This document shows, piece after piece, positions 8,084 to 16,333 of a DNA stretch of 64,000 nt; position 1 is the first letter of the stretch; each line of letters starts with the position of its first letter. Position numbers and translations under genes: made by a program. Origin of the DNA: CAZJDM01 sp964544765 (GTDB taxonomy: Bacteria > Bdellovibrionota_B > Oligoflexia > CAYFLR01). The stretch covers positions 10,340-74,339 of the forward strand of contig CAZJDM010000002.1 in assembly GCA_964544765.1 (NCBI GenBank), given 5' to 3'. The notes beneath the pieces were generated by a model that saw nothing but the letters and a program-made list of their open reading frames with translations, made no database searches and was not told the DNA's origin.

Positions 8084-8995
8084 CTATTGTGGCTCAACAG
8101 AAAGAGAAGTAAGATTAGCATTAGTAGCGCCATATAAATTTACAGCCTTAACATTTACCCAGAATCTAACCCTATTAGTAAATTTAGAAACAGTAAAAGG
8201 ATTAATTCCCATTCTCCAGGCCTCATCTCCGTCTTCAACCTCATAATTTCCAAAAATGTGTTCCAAGTAAGCAACGTTGATATAATGAGCTGTTCCGCTT
8301 ATTTTATCGAAGTTACCTATTACGACAGCTGGAGCAACGGTATTACCATTTAAAGAGACATTTACTGGTACTACCTGATCCTTACATTCGATGATACCTG
8401 TTCCTGATAATGTAAAATAGCCGAAGTTGATAGGATAATCTTTACTTACATCAAAGTGTAGATGACACTTACCATGAGTTGGTGGACCAACGACAGGATC
8501 ACCATCTTTAACAAAAGATAAATTGGTTATGTGAGCACTTGTAGGTCCACTGCCATTTTCGATAGAAAGAAAATTGTAAAACTCATAAGGATAACTAACT
8601 TCATCATGAATATATTTTTCAGCTCTAAAGTAAGTAAATCCTTGCATCCAAACACTGTCCCCTTCAGGAAGTTCAAAACTACCCAACGCATGAGAAGGTT
8701 TCAATACTTGAAATTCATTAGTCTTAACATTGATTCTATCAAAATTACCCAAAACGATTGCTGGTGCAGTAGTGTCTCCATTCATTGTTACTTTTACCGG
8801 TGTAGTTAAACTAGCATCAGCATCGCTACAGATGACCTTACCCTTACCAACTAAAGTAAAGTAACCGGTATTAACAGGCTCGGTCTTTTCTAAATAGTAA
8901 TTGATCTTACATTTAAAAATACCTCCATCTGCCAGTAAAACTGGGCTTAACAAAAAAATGAAAAGAAAAATTGGCGCTGTTCTTAATAACTTCAT
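8084..8995 (-). CDS. Secreted protein with two internal repeats, function unknown
   Basis: The 303-residue product has a clear signal peptide (residues 1-22, ending VLLADG). Two tandem homologous modules of about 130 residues follow. Each starts with a Cys (KCKINYY and KCHLHFD) and then runs GYFTLxGxGxxxC, PVxVxxNGxTxAPAxVxGNFD, a G(S/N)(F/Y)E segment and a final TNLxSL strand, so it is an internal duplication. Each module keeps two cysteines that could form a disulphide. I recognise no family; the beta-rich pattern suggests a periplasmic or secreted beta-sandwich. AGGAGGG lies 5 bases before the ATG, which makes this start secure. Confidence 0.8.
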   Translation of the reverse strand: MKLLRTAPIFLFIFLLSPVLLADGGIFKCKINYYLEKTEPVNTGYFTLVGKGKVICSDADASLTTPVKVTMNGDTTAPAIVLGNFDRINVKTNEFQVLKPSHALGSFELPEGDSVWMQGFTYFRAEKYIHDEVSYPYEFYNFLSIENGSGPTSAHITNLSFVKDGDPVVGPPTHGKCHLHFDVSKDYPINFGYFTLSGTGIIECKDQVVPVNVSLNGNTVAPAVVIGNFDKISGTAHYINVAYLEHIFGNYEVEDGDEAWRMGINPFTVSKFTNRVRFWVNVKAVNLYGATNANLTSLSVEPQ

Positions 8996-9297
8996 GTTTC
9001 CCTCCTTTGAATAGTTAATAATTACGCAACCAAATCAATTACTTATGTATTCAAACTCTATATATATTCAAACTTAGCATTTGCCGGAGGTAAATGAGAT
9101 CAGTACCACATGATAATTAGGATTTTTTGATTCAGATTTTTTGACTATTACTTAAATTTTGATCTAAATCGCGATTAAACAAAAGCAAAAAAACCATGTA
9201 AGATCAAAAAGTTATCACAAGGCTGTGATAATAATAATTCCATTTAACGCTACATCCTTGTTTTTACGAATGAAGTTTTATTTGAATTGATTATTGG
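8996..9297. other. Intergenic region upstream of the two-repeat secreted gene
   Basis: About 300 AT-rich bases without a credible ORF. The region contains the hairpin at 9212-9231 that probably terminates the metzincin-like gene, and presumably the promoter for the secreted protein gene on the minus strand. I could not pick a convincing -35/-10 pair. Confidence 0.5.
9212..9231 (-). terminator. Hairpin TTATCACA-N4-TGTGATAA followed by a T-run on the minus strand
   Basis: A perfect 8-bp stem with a 4-base loop is followed on the minus strand by CTTTTTG. It lies 66 bases beyond the stop of the metzincin-like gene. The sequence of the arms resembles the TCACA-N4-TGTGA element ahead of the TIGR02147 gene (11473-11486), so a protein-binding role is an alternative. 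Confidence 0.5.
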
Positions 9298-10542
9298 TTA
9301 TTTGTAACTGGAATAGATAAAAATAGGGCTATATTCAAGATCATTGACTATAAATATGGTGAACGGAACTCTACCCATATTACGACTAATGATTAAAGTA
9401 ATAGTTTCTCCCTTTAAACTTGTAGCCTTACCAATATAGGACTGACCTGGAGACTCAAAAATTGTATTTGTACGATAATCTGTACCTAAATTATTTATAA
9501 CAAAAGCCTTTTTAAAAGCTACTGGCCCTGTTGAAAAACTAATTAAGTTTCCAATTGAAACATCAAATTGATAAGTATTATTGTCATCAGAAATCACTAT
9601 AGTCATTCCACGACCAGGATCTAATAATGCATTTCTATGATTAAATAATGAATATCCAGAAACTAAAAATGCCTTTCCATTCACAGATATATTTATTGGA
9701 CCAACCGGATCTCTTCCAATTAATTGTTTAACTACCGAAAAAATTCTATAAAACAATAACTGATCACTAGAATTAGAGGAAAAGGTTCTTTGATATTTAA
9801 AGGGTCCAAACCAATTGAAGAAAAGTTCTCGAGAATGATCAATATTTGTAAAATATTTCTTATTTGATTGACTATCATGTATTGCATTTTTATATAAAGT
9901 TTCAATTTTTTCGGTCATTATAGTGCCATCAACATGGCCATTACCGTAGACATGCCCTAGATCATGTAATAAAATACCATATAGTAGATTAGGACGTTCC
10001 CAATTAGGGTAATTCTCGCTCCAATAATTATTAGGAGCTATCCAGATATATCCTTTCCCCCAAGAAAGTTGCTCGTTCCACTGTGTTCTTTTAGGAAAAG
10101 CTACGGGTTGAAGATATATGGCCATATCTTTAGATATCTGTTTATTTATGGTTCCAAAATAAAAAGTAAGGTCCTCAGTTCCATCACAATCATCTAAAGC
10201 AATAGAACCAAAAGCTATGGGTGGTGCTGGATTCATATAGTAAGCTATATTTGAAATATTATAATAACCCTTTCGTACAGCATAATCTTTCCATTGCTTA
10301 AAGACCTCCTCTAACATATCAAGTATGACAATATCACTTTCATATTCAAATAAATTTTTTCCTACTGAAAAATTTGGATCAATTACTACACAATAACGTA
10401 CATCTCTATAGCCCAGAAACCAAGCAGCATTGTGGTTATATGGCAGTTTATCCGCTCCATTTCCTATAAAACTTCCCGCTACCAAATACTCTTGATTTAA
10501 GATAAGAAAACAAAAAATGACTAAGAACCAATTTCTAATCAA
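9298..10542 (-). CDS. Secreted metzincin-like protein with HDxxHxxGxxH
   Basis: The 414-residue exported protein has an N-terminal signal (about residues 1-22). Near residue 193 lies HDLGHVYGNGH, followed six residues later by a Met in GTIM. This is the layout of the metzincin zinc site HExxHxxGxxH with a Met-turn, except that the catalytic Glu is Asp. It may be a peptidase with an unusual general base or a non-catalytic zinc protein. The C-terminal 170 residues look beta-rich and match nothing I know. GGAG at 10549-10552 is 6 bases ahead of a TTG at 10542, which overlaps the upstream TGA as TTGA. I therefore use that start; the longest ORF begins 12 bases earlier at another TTG. Cotranscription and translational coupling with the TIGR02147 gene are likely. 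Confidence 0.75.
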   Translation of the reverse strand: MIRNWFLVIFCFLILNQEYLVAGSFIGNGADKLPYNHNAAWFLGYRDVRYCVVIDPNFSVGKNLFEYESDIVILDMLEEVFKQWKDYAVRKGYYNISNIAYYMNPAPPIAFGSIALDDCDGTEDLTFYFGTINKQISKDMAIYLQPVAFPKRTQWNEQLSWGKGYIWIAPNNYWSENYPNWERPNLLYGILLHDLGHVYGNGHVDGTIMTEKIETLYKNAIHDSQSNKKYFTNIDHSRELFFNWFGPFKYQRTFSSNSSDQLLFYRIFSVVKQLIGRDPVGPINISVNGKAFLVSGYSLFNHRNALLDPGRGMTIVISDDNNTYQFDVSIGNLISFSTGPVAFKKAFVINNLGTDYRTNTIFESPGQSYIGKATSLKGETITLIISRNMGRVPFTIFIVNDLEYSPIFIYSSYK

Positions 10543-11378
10543 GATGAGCTCCAATCCTTAGTTAAAGGAATAAACGACACTTCCAATTGATATACGGAGT
10601 CAGCATCTTTGGTTTCAATCATTTCACAAAATTTACGTTGAAACTGGTGAATTAATTTTTTAGCTTCGGGTAGCTTCGATCTTTTTAATGCAAAACACAC
10701 CCCCGAAATTTCTCGAATTTTAGGGTCATCTTTTCTAAGAGAGGTTTTAACTTGGCCCAATGTTTGTTCATGATGCCGTTTAATGCCTTCATGAGCAACA
10801 TCGTTATTGGTTGAAATATGTTTATCAGTGGGAACTAACTTATTTTCTTGATCACGAGTCAGTAGGTTTAATTTTAACAAGGTCGAAATAGCTGTTTTGA
10901 TTTCTTTTGGTGTGACCTTATATTGCAGTACACTACTGATCCAGATCGGATCCTCTTTAAAGAAGCTCAAATTGACCATTTCTCTGATAGCATAGTAGTA
11001 CCAGTTAGCTATAGCACTAAAGGTATTGAAATCTAAATAACGAAACTGACCACTTCTATGTGACTTATTTAGCTTTTCCATTAACATGACACTCAAAGGT
11101 ACGTCATTTTTTACTTTTTCTAGTCGAATAAGATCCTCAAAATATTCTCCAGCTGCTTCCTTCATCGAAAAATATTTTTTAAATTTATTAATTAATTCAA
11201 CACCCGGATTTCTTTGCCCGTTTAGGATCATGATTAGAGTAGAGGGACTCTTGATTTTCAATTTCTTAGACCACATTCCAAAGCTCCAGTGGGCAATATT
11301 CTCTCGTTTGGATTGATAATGATCGTTTAGAAATTGTCGAAAATTTGAATAGTCGAATACGGGATGATTATCTTCCAA
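10539..11378 (-). CDS. TIGR02147 family protein, probable transcriptional regulator
   Basis: The protein has the family hallmarks: an N-terminal FDYSNFRQFLNDHYQ segment, a helix-turn-helix-like stretch around SPSTLIMILNGQRNPG, FFKEDPIWISSVL, and a C-terminal DPKIREISGVCFALK segment. The family is known mainly from Fibrobacter and Bdellovibrio-like bacteria and is presumed to regulate transcription; its ligand is unknown. The longest ORF begins at a GTG at 11423, but GGAGG (11387-11391) sits 8 bases upstream of a TTG at 11378. I choose that start, giving 279 residues, a normal family length. The stop overlaps the start of the metzincin-like gene, suggesting regulator and target or partner are made together. 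Confidence 0.85.
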   Translation of the reverse strand: MEDNHPVFDYSNFRQFLNDHYQSKRENIAHWSFGMWSKKLKIKSPSTLIMILNGQRNPGVELINKFKKYFSMKEAAGEYFEDLIRLEKVKNDVPLSVMLMEKLNKSHRSGQFRYLDFNTFSAIANWYYYAIREMVNLSFFKEDPIWISSVLQYKVTPKEIKTAISTLLKLNLLTRDQENKLVPTDKHISTNNDVAHEGIKRHHEQTLGQVKTSLRKDDPKIREISGVCFALKRSKLPEAKKLIHQFQRKFCEMIETKDADSVYQLEVSFIPLTKDWSSS

Positions 11379-11429
11379 TGTTTTCGCCTCCATTTCATAA
11401 AACACATACGAGTCTTGTACCACATAAAC

Positions 11430-11486
11430 TCACAATTAAAAGAAATAAAATCACAACTAGGCAATATTCCACTCACAAAAATGTGA
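11430..11486. promoter_or_regulatory. Phased TCACAA repeats upstream of the TIGR02147 gene
   Basis: TCACAA occurs at 11430, 11451 and 11473, spaced 21 and 22 bp, that is two helical turns. The last copy also forms TCACA-AAAA-TGTGA (11473-11486) with an inverted half-site. The element lies 50-110 bases upstream of the regulator's start, on the same face of the DNA. Autoregulation by the TIGR02147 protein is a reasonable guess but not shown. Confidence 0.45.
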
Positions 11487-11497
11487 TAGAAAAATAA

Positions 11498-11668
11498 CTA
11501 ATTCAAATTAATTTCTATTTCTCGCCAGTTATTCAATTCATGCATTTCTTTACGTATTCGAGATAAGTATTCTTTTTGTTTAATAGTTAATCCATTTTTT
11601 TCAAGTTCCATCATAATAATATTCATTAATAATTTACGTTCAGTATCAGTTAATTGTTCATTTTTCAT
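11498..11668 (-). CDS. Small protein of 56 residues, function unknown
   Basis: The product begins MKNEQLTDTERKLLMNIIM and is highly charged and probably alpha-helical, with no signal peptide or cysteine. AAGGAGGG ends 5 bases before the ATG at 11668, a strong ribosome binding site that supports this start against the longer ORF beginning at 11713. It lies about 120 bases upstream of the TIGR02147 gene on the same strand and could be cotranscribed or have its own promoter. I do not recognise the family. Confidence 0.6.
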   Translation of the reverse strand: MKNEQLTDTERKLLMNIIMMELEKNGLTIKQKEYLSRIRKEMHELNNWREIEINLN

Positions 11669-11859
11669 GATATCCCTCCTTTCTATAAATAAAGAATGCA
11701 AAACATAGGCCATATTTTATTCCTTTAATATCAACATGTTATTTATGAGAGAAGAACTAATAAGGTATGTTTTTGTGACTTGATGGTGGTACAGGATGGT
11801 AGTACAGTTTACTTTTATTACTTATTTTGCTATTTGAGTTTATATCAACAGAGGAAAAC

Positions 11860-12432
11860 TTGCGTAATTTAAGATTATTCTTCAGTTTAGCATTATTTGT
11901 TTTAGCATTATCGATGGATGCCATTAACCTTGGAATAATTCTGAAAGCAACTGAATCGTTCCAAACTAATTTTACAAAAATTAAACATATTAACAATTTA
12001 ACTAATAATAACAATCGATACTTATCATTTTCCTTTTATCCATTTGACTCAAATTTCAACCCTGCGTTAAATCCTGAAATTAAACCCAAAGTAAAACCTA
12101 ATGTGAAACCTAAAAAATTAACTCGATCTGCCAAAACCTCTACATCATTACTGGATATTCATTTCTATCTATGGCGCAATTACCTGACTAAGGTTGATGG
12201 ACCCAAATGCCCCCATATACCTACTTGCAGTCATTTTGCATATTTAAGTATAAAAAAATATGGAATAAGGGGTTCATATTATGCAACTAGTCGTCTTTTA
12301 GGAGAGTTTGGGGATTTATCCTCCTACGGATTCTATGAGTTACATATAATTAATGGCATAGGAAGAATTTATGATCCAGTTAAAAGTTATCAAACATTGG
12401 ACACTATCACCATTAAACAGTCAAATTATTAA
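11860..12432 (+). CDS. YidD-like membrane protein insertion efficiency factor
   Basis: The C-terminal half carries the YidD signature: a Phe/Tyr-rich helix (FYLWRNYLTKVDG), the paired cysteines in CPHIPTCSHFA, and a conserved IKKYGIRGS helix. YidD proteins are small inner-membrane-associated factors that assist YidC-dependent insertion. This version has an N-terminal hydrophobic signal or anchor (about residues 2-25) and a Lys/Pro-rich linker (PEIKPKVKPNVKPKK), so at 190 residues it is about twice the usual length. AGAGG lies 5 bases before a TTG at 11860, which I use instead of the upstream TTG at 11827. It is normally adjacent to rpmH/rnpA/yidC; here it pairs with the TPR/membrane protein downstream. 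Confidence 0.75.
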   Translation: MRNLRLFFSLALFVLALSMDAINLGIILKATESFQTNFTKIKHINNLTNNNNRYLSFSFYPFDSNFNPALNPEIKPKVKPNVKPKKLTRSAKTSTSLLDIHFYLWRNYLTKVDGPKCPHIPTCSHFAYLSIKKYGIRGSYYATSRLLGEFGDLSSYGFYELHIINGIGRIYDPVKSYQTLDTITIKQSNY

Positions 12433-12457
12433 TATAGAAATTATTAATATAGTAAGG

Positions 12458-13336
12458 ATGATAGCTAATTATTTATTCATCCTTTCTATATTTACAATTT
12501 TTCTGATCATCTACCCTTCTAATAAATCCTTAGCCACCACGACCACAACCACCACCTCAGAGGAGTATGGAGATTGGTTTTTTCAAAATGGCTATTACTA
12601 TCGCTCCATCACAGAATATCATAAAGAGCAAATTAACAATAACCATCCTAAATTGACCTTTAAAATTGCCCGTAGTTATTATCATGGACAACAATACCAA
12701 CCAGCACTAAAGCAAATCAATTCTCTAATATCTATTCGATCAATCACTCCAACTCTACTTACAAATGCCTATTTACTAAAGGCTAAGATTTTATTGAATT
12801 TAGATGAATATTATCAGGCATTGCATGCTCTAAATAGTAATAAAACGATCTCCCAACTTGAAGAAGTAAAATTTTTAAAAGCCCACTGCCATCTATTTAA
12901 TAATCAACAAAAACAAGCCAAAAATTTATTTAAATCAATACCACAGAATAGCAAATATCATTCATCATCTAATAAAATACTTACCTATTTGAATCAAACC
13001 CGAATTAGTTTATCTAATCCTTATCTAGCAGGATCTTTATCCATTATACCAGGACTTGGACAACTATACGCGGGGTTTCCAAAAGAGGCTTTTCTCTCTT
13101 TTACGGTAAATTTTATTCTGGGATATTTTATTTATGATGCTTTTAGAAGAGGAAAAGAAATACCCAAACATGGTTACGCTAGCTTTACTGCCTGGCTCAC
13201 GATTGGAATACCATTTTACGTAGGAAATATTTATAACGCGGCAAGACTCACCAAACAAACCAACGATAAGCTCTATTTCGAATACTATCGTCAAATTGAA
13301 AAATTAGGTTACAATGATTTACTCAAAACAAAATAG
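12458..13336 (+). CDS. TPR-like exported/membrane protein with C-terminal GxGQ-type hairpin
   Basis: The longest ORF begins inside the YidD-like gene. I start at the ATG at 12458, where a signal peptide begins (MIANYLFILSIFTIF...). Residues about 40-190 are helical repeats resembling TPRs (YYRSITEYHKEQ, FKIARSYYHGQQYQPAL). The C-terminal 90 residues hold a glycine-rich membrane hairpin (SIIPGLGQLYAGFPKEA, then another hydrophobic stretch) of the kind seen in TM2/DUF5683-type proteins. The protein is probably envelope-associated. It lies 25 bases after the YidD-like gene and a joint role in membrane or envelope biogenesis is inferred from that. Confidence 0.7.
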   Translation: MIANYLFILSIFTIFLIIYPSNKSLATTTTTTTSEEYGDWFFQNGYYYRSITEYHKEQINNNHPKLTFKIARSYYHGQQYQPALKQINSLISIRSITPTLLTNAYLLKAKILLNLDEYYQALHALNSNKTISQLEEVKFLKAHCHLFNNQQKQAKNLFKSIPQNSKYHSSSNKILTYLNQTRISLSNPYLAGSLSIIPGLGQLYAGFPKEAFLSFTVNFILGYFIYDAFRRGKEIPKHGYASFTAWLTIGIPFYVGNIYNAARLTKQTNDKLYFEYYRQIEKLGYNDLLKTK

Positions 13337-13366
13337 ATTTACTCAAAATAAAATAACAATTTAATT

Positions 13367-13567
13367 CTAAGGACTTTCTCTATCTCTACAATTTACTAAC
13401 CCTACTTTGGTAGCTTGACAAACATACGCTCTTCTTAACAATCCCCATAAACATAAATCTTGCCTAGTAATTACAACCATCTTTTTACCAGCATGAGCTA
13501 CACTTCCATAGGCACAACCTATCAATGGTGTGATCAAAAATAATAAACTGCAAACAATAACCTTCAT
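13367..13567 (-). CDS. Small lipoprotein, function unknown
   Basis: The 66-residue product has a lipoprotein signal (MKVIVCSLLFLITPLIGC, lipobox LIGC, Cys18), leaving a mature protein of 49 residues with three further cysteines. AAGGAG lies 8 bases ahead of the ATG, a strong start. The mature part (GSVAHAGKKMVVITRQDL and onwards) resembles small unannotated lipoproteins I have seen in predatory delta-type bacteria, but I cannot name a family. It converges on the TPR gene, with stop codons 30 bases apart. Confidence 0.7.
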   Translation of the reverse strand: MKVIVCSLLFLITPLIGCAYGSVAHAGKKMVVITRQDLCLWGLLRRAYVCQATKVGLVNCRDRESP

Positions 13568-13735
13568 ATATCGACTCCTTCTACTAACAGTTAGATATAT
13601 TTCACCACACTTTCCAGTGCATAATTTATATTTATACTTAGTGCTACTAATATACAGTATATGATATTATTTTAGTAAGATCAATTTTGTAACAATAAAG
13701 TCAACTTAAGTAAAATAAGTAATATTGGAGTTTAT

Positions 13736-15799
13736 ATGCCTAAAATATCTAATCTAACTGCAATCCCATCTATTTTTTTGGTATTGGTTACTATTTTAAG
13801 TTTAAACAATTGCAGAGAAGACACTGAGTCTACTATCAAATCAATTTCTCCGAAAATAAAAACCACTAGTAGAATATCGGCACGAAAGGGATTAGTTTTT
13901 TTAGAACAAATCCCCATTTCAACCATAATCCAACAACAATTGAATCCTAATATCTATCGTAAAACTATGGATGCTTTTTTAGTAAAGTTCGGCCAAAACT
14001 GTGCGGGTACTGATCCTGCAGGTAACAACAGAATTTCTACACAAACATGTCGCGCTTTTTTAGATCAACAGTATAATAAATGTGTTAATGGGTATTGGAA
14101 CAATCCTGAAACATTCAATGTGGGTTGTGATGAAATTATACGAAATTATGAAGCCAACAAATATCCAGTTATATCATCAGACGAATTAGCTGCCGCCACT
14201 ACTCCTCAAACTCAAAGTATACTTCGCACTAACGATTTATCTCCTCAATATGATAATGAAACAAACAAAACTCAAGAAACAACAAACAGTGAATTCACCT
14301 ATAATTTTAATAAAATATGTCGACCTAGCGATTATGAGGATCAGCTTGAAAGCGCTGAATGTAAAAGTTTTTTAAGAAGCTCTTTTTATCAACACTGTAT
14401 TGGTAATAAAAGTGAGGCTGAAGAATCGATTTGTTTTGATATTGAATTCTACTTTGACCTATCAGATTTTGAGACATATACCAACGAATATAATCAAACC
14501 TGTTCAATTGCTAGTTCGGATTTATGTAAAAAACTAACCAACTACTTGACCCTTAATTGTATAGAAGATCCGCCTTTTTCAGTAGAAGTATGCGATGATT
14601 TCCGTAATAAAAATACTCAAATGGCACTTGTTAGCCCTGATATGAAACTTGTTTCATCTACTACTGGTATTCAAGAATGTAACACTAGTATCGCTTACTT
14701 TATTACACCAACTATTATTCTCCATCACATTGACAATTATAATAATTGTTCGAGTCATTATAAGATTTTTAACCATAAAGGTGAAAGATTTGTTATTCAA
14801 AAAGATTCAGAATTATTTAATATTGGATTCCAAAACATCGCTCATGGAACATTTAAAAATAATTCCAACACCAGATGGGAACTTAAACAAATAAAAGATC
14901 CCATATCCGTGGAAATAAGTAAAAGTGCCGGCCCTGCAAACATTAGTCCTGTTGCTCTTATCCCAGTTATTACCAAAAGTTCTGATACATTTTATTTTGA
15001 CTATACCGTTGAAGATAGTAATTTACCCGTTGTAACCAAAGGAGACATAATTTCTATAGGGGAACTATCACCACCTAGTAATCCAGGTGGTTACACCAGT
15101 ATTTTAATATCACTTCCTTTTGAACTCAAGGGCTCTCTATATTTTCATCTTTCAGAAAATACTCCCTCTATTATGGGACTGGGATTTAACCTGAGTTGGC
15201 AAGATAAAAACGCGCTTGTATACGCGGATTATGGACTAGCGGTAATCATCAATACATTATTAAATTCCAACCAAGATTCCCAACGTCAGGCTGCGGTTGA
15301 AATTATGACGACTCAATGCTCCTTATGGCAGCAATTAAATATTCCTCCCATCTGTGGCATACAAAGATTGTTAAGCTTAACTAATACTCAGTGTTCTTTA
15401 CCAGCGGTTAATCCTCAAGGCCCGCAATTTAAATGTAATATTGTGGAACCCTGTTCTACAGGAGCAGCCTGCGTCTCTCAATCTTTAGTACCAGACATTA
15501 CCAAACTTTATCAGGAACTTTTAAACAATGATCCCAATCATAAAATAGAAGAAGGATCGAGAATTCTTCCCGGTACAACACCCCCTAAAGCTGAAGATGT
15601 ACCCGGCATTAGAATGAAAGGTATGCCCATTACTAATCCCCGATCTGGGAAAAAAAGCTCTAGTTGTTCAATCATGGAAGCAACGCATGCATCACACGCA
15701 TCGCATGTACCATATACATCATCTGGATACTGGTTATTACTATTACTCGGATTGTCTTATCCTATTATGCTGTTTTTTCTAAAGAAAATTATTCCTTAA
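13736..15799 (+). CDS. Large Cys-rich surface protein with C-terminal membrane anchor
   Basis: The 687-residue protein has an N-terminal signal ending at Cys26 (LSLNNC; an atypical lipobox). The long ectodomain has more than 25 cysteines, many as spaced pairs (GTDP...TCRAF; CNIVEPCS), suggesting many disulphides. The C-terminus reads SSSCSI, a His/Ser/Thr spacer, a 20-residue hydrophobic helix and KKIIP. That is a tripartite sorting-type tail reminiscent of MYXO-CTERM/GlyGly-CTERM signals, although the Cys is farther from the helix than usual. TTGGAG lies 5 bases before the ATG. No catalytic motif is evident. The neighbouring 15852 gene encodes another exported protein. Confidence 0.7.
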   Translation: MPKISNLTAIPSIFLVLVTILSLNNCREDTESTIKSISPKIKTTSRISARKGLVFLEQIPISTIIQQQLNPNIYRKTMDAFLVKFGQNCAGTDPAGNNRISTQTCRAFLDQQYNKCVNGYWNNPETFNVGCDEIIRNYEANKYPVISSDELAAATTPQTQSILRTNDLSPQYDNETNKTQETTNSEFTYNFNKICRPSDYEDQLESAECKSFLRSSFYQHCIGNKSEAEESICFDIEFYFDLSDFETYTNEYNQTCSIASSDLCKKLTNYLTLNCIEDPPFSVEVCDDFRNKNTQMALVSPDMKLVSSTTGIQECNTSIAYFITPTIILHHIDNYNNCSSHYKIFNHKGERFVIQKDSELFNIGFQNIAHGTFKNNSNTRWELKQIKDPISVEISKSAGPANISPVALIPVITKSSDTFYFDYTVEDSNLPVVTKGDIISIGELSPPSNPGGYTSILISLPFELKGSLYFHLSENTPSIMGLGFNLSWQDKNALVYADYGLAVIINTLLNSNQDSQRQAAVEIMTTQCSLWQQLNIPPICGIQRLLSLTNTQCSLPAVNPQGPQFKCNIVEPCSTGAACVSQSLVPDITKLYQELLNNDPNHKIEEGSRILPGTTPPKAEDVPGIRMKGMPITNPRSGKKSSSCSIMEATHASHASHVPYTSSGYWLLLLLGLSYPIMLFFLKKIIP

Positions 15800-15851
15800 C
15801 CGATTACGATTATAATATTAAATAGTGCAAAATTAAATTATGAGAGATTGA

Positions 15852-16283
15852 ATGTTCAATCCACTAAGTAAGTTGACAGTTTTTTCAGTTTTTCCGTTTT
15901 TTCCATCAATTCCGTTCATTTTATTATTTTTACTCTTTCAATTATTGTATTCTGACACAGCATCCTCATCACCCTCAAACATCAGTTTTATAACTACCAC
16001 AGGCAATTCAGAAAAAGCTATCAATTCTATTGTGCGGAGAATAAAAAAAATAAGAAGACTAATTACCAAAAAGAATTACAGATTAGCGTTAAAAGAAACA
16101 CACTCAGCTATTATCTGGAATAAAGAAGTTCCCATTTTATATACCCTAGAAGGAACTATTTATTTCCTTCTAGGGAAATATGCTCAAGCTAAAACATCCT
16201 GGGTTAAATCCTTAAAAACAAAATCAGATAACCTCCAAAGTAAAATACTATTAAAAAAGATTGAACAAAAATTGAGAAATTAA
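15852..16283 (+). CDS. Exported TPR-like protein, function unknown
   Basis: The 143-residue product has a long hydrophobic N-terminus (about residues 8-33) that serves as signal or anchor. A helical part with TPR-like character follows (RLALKETHSAIIW, TLEGTIYFLLGKYAQAKTSW). It starts 52 bases after the Cys-rich gene and is probably cotranscribed. The stop codon lies inside an 8-bp tandem repeat (16275-16330), so the C-terminus could vary between strains. Function unknown; one TPR pair suggests a protein-binding role. Confidence 0.6.
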   Translation: MFNPLSKLTVFSVFPFFPSIPFILLFLLFQLLYSDTASSSPSNISFITTTGNSEKAINSIVRRIKKIRRLITKKNYRLALKETHSAIIWNKEVPILYTLEGTIYFLLGKYAQAKTSWVKSLKTKSDNLQSKILLKKIEQKLRN

Positions 16284-16330
16284 GAAATTAAGAAGTTTAG
16301 AAGTTTAGAAGTTTAGAAGTTTAGAAGTTT
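16275..16330. repeat. Seven tandem 8-bp units (2x AGAAATTA, 5x AGAAGTTT)
   Basis: An uninterrupted microsatellite of exactly 56 bases: two copies of AGAAATTA then five identical copies of AGAAGTTT. It begins inside the last codons of the TPR-like gene and fills the gap to the convergent outer-membrane gene, whose stop is at 16334. The unit is not a multiple of three, so copy-number change could move the stop of the plus-strand gene only if the first units are affected. Confidence 0.9.
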
Positions 16331-16333
16331 TAA

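Noticed and set aside
9212..9231. CRP binding site
   Set aside because: The half-sites are in the reverse order (TCACA-N4-TGTGA, not TGTGA-N6-TCACA), and a T-run follows on the minus strand as in a terminator.
11757..12014. Minus-strand ORF over the YidD-like gene start
   Set aside because: It overlaps the signal-peptide coding region of a supported gene and lacks a Shine-Dalgarno.
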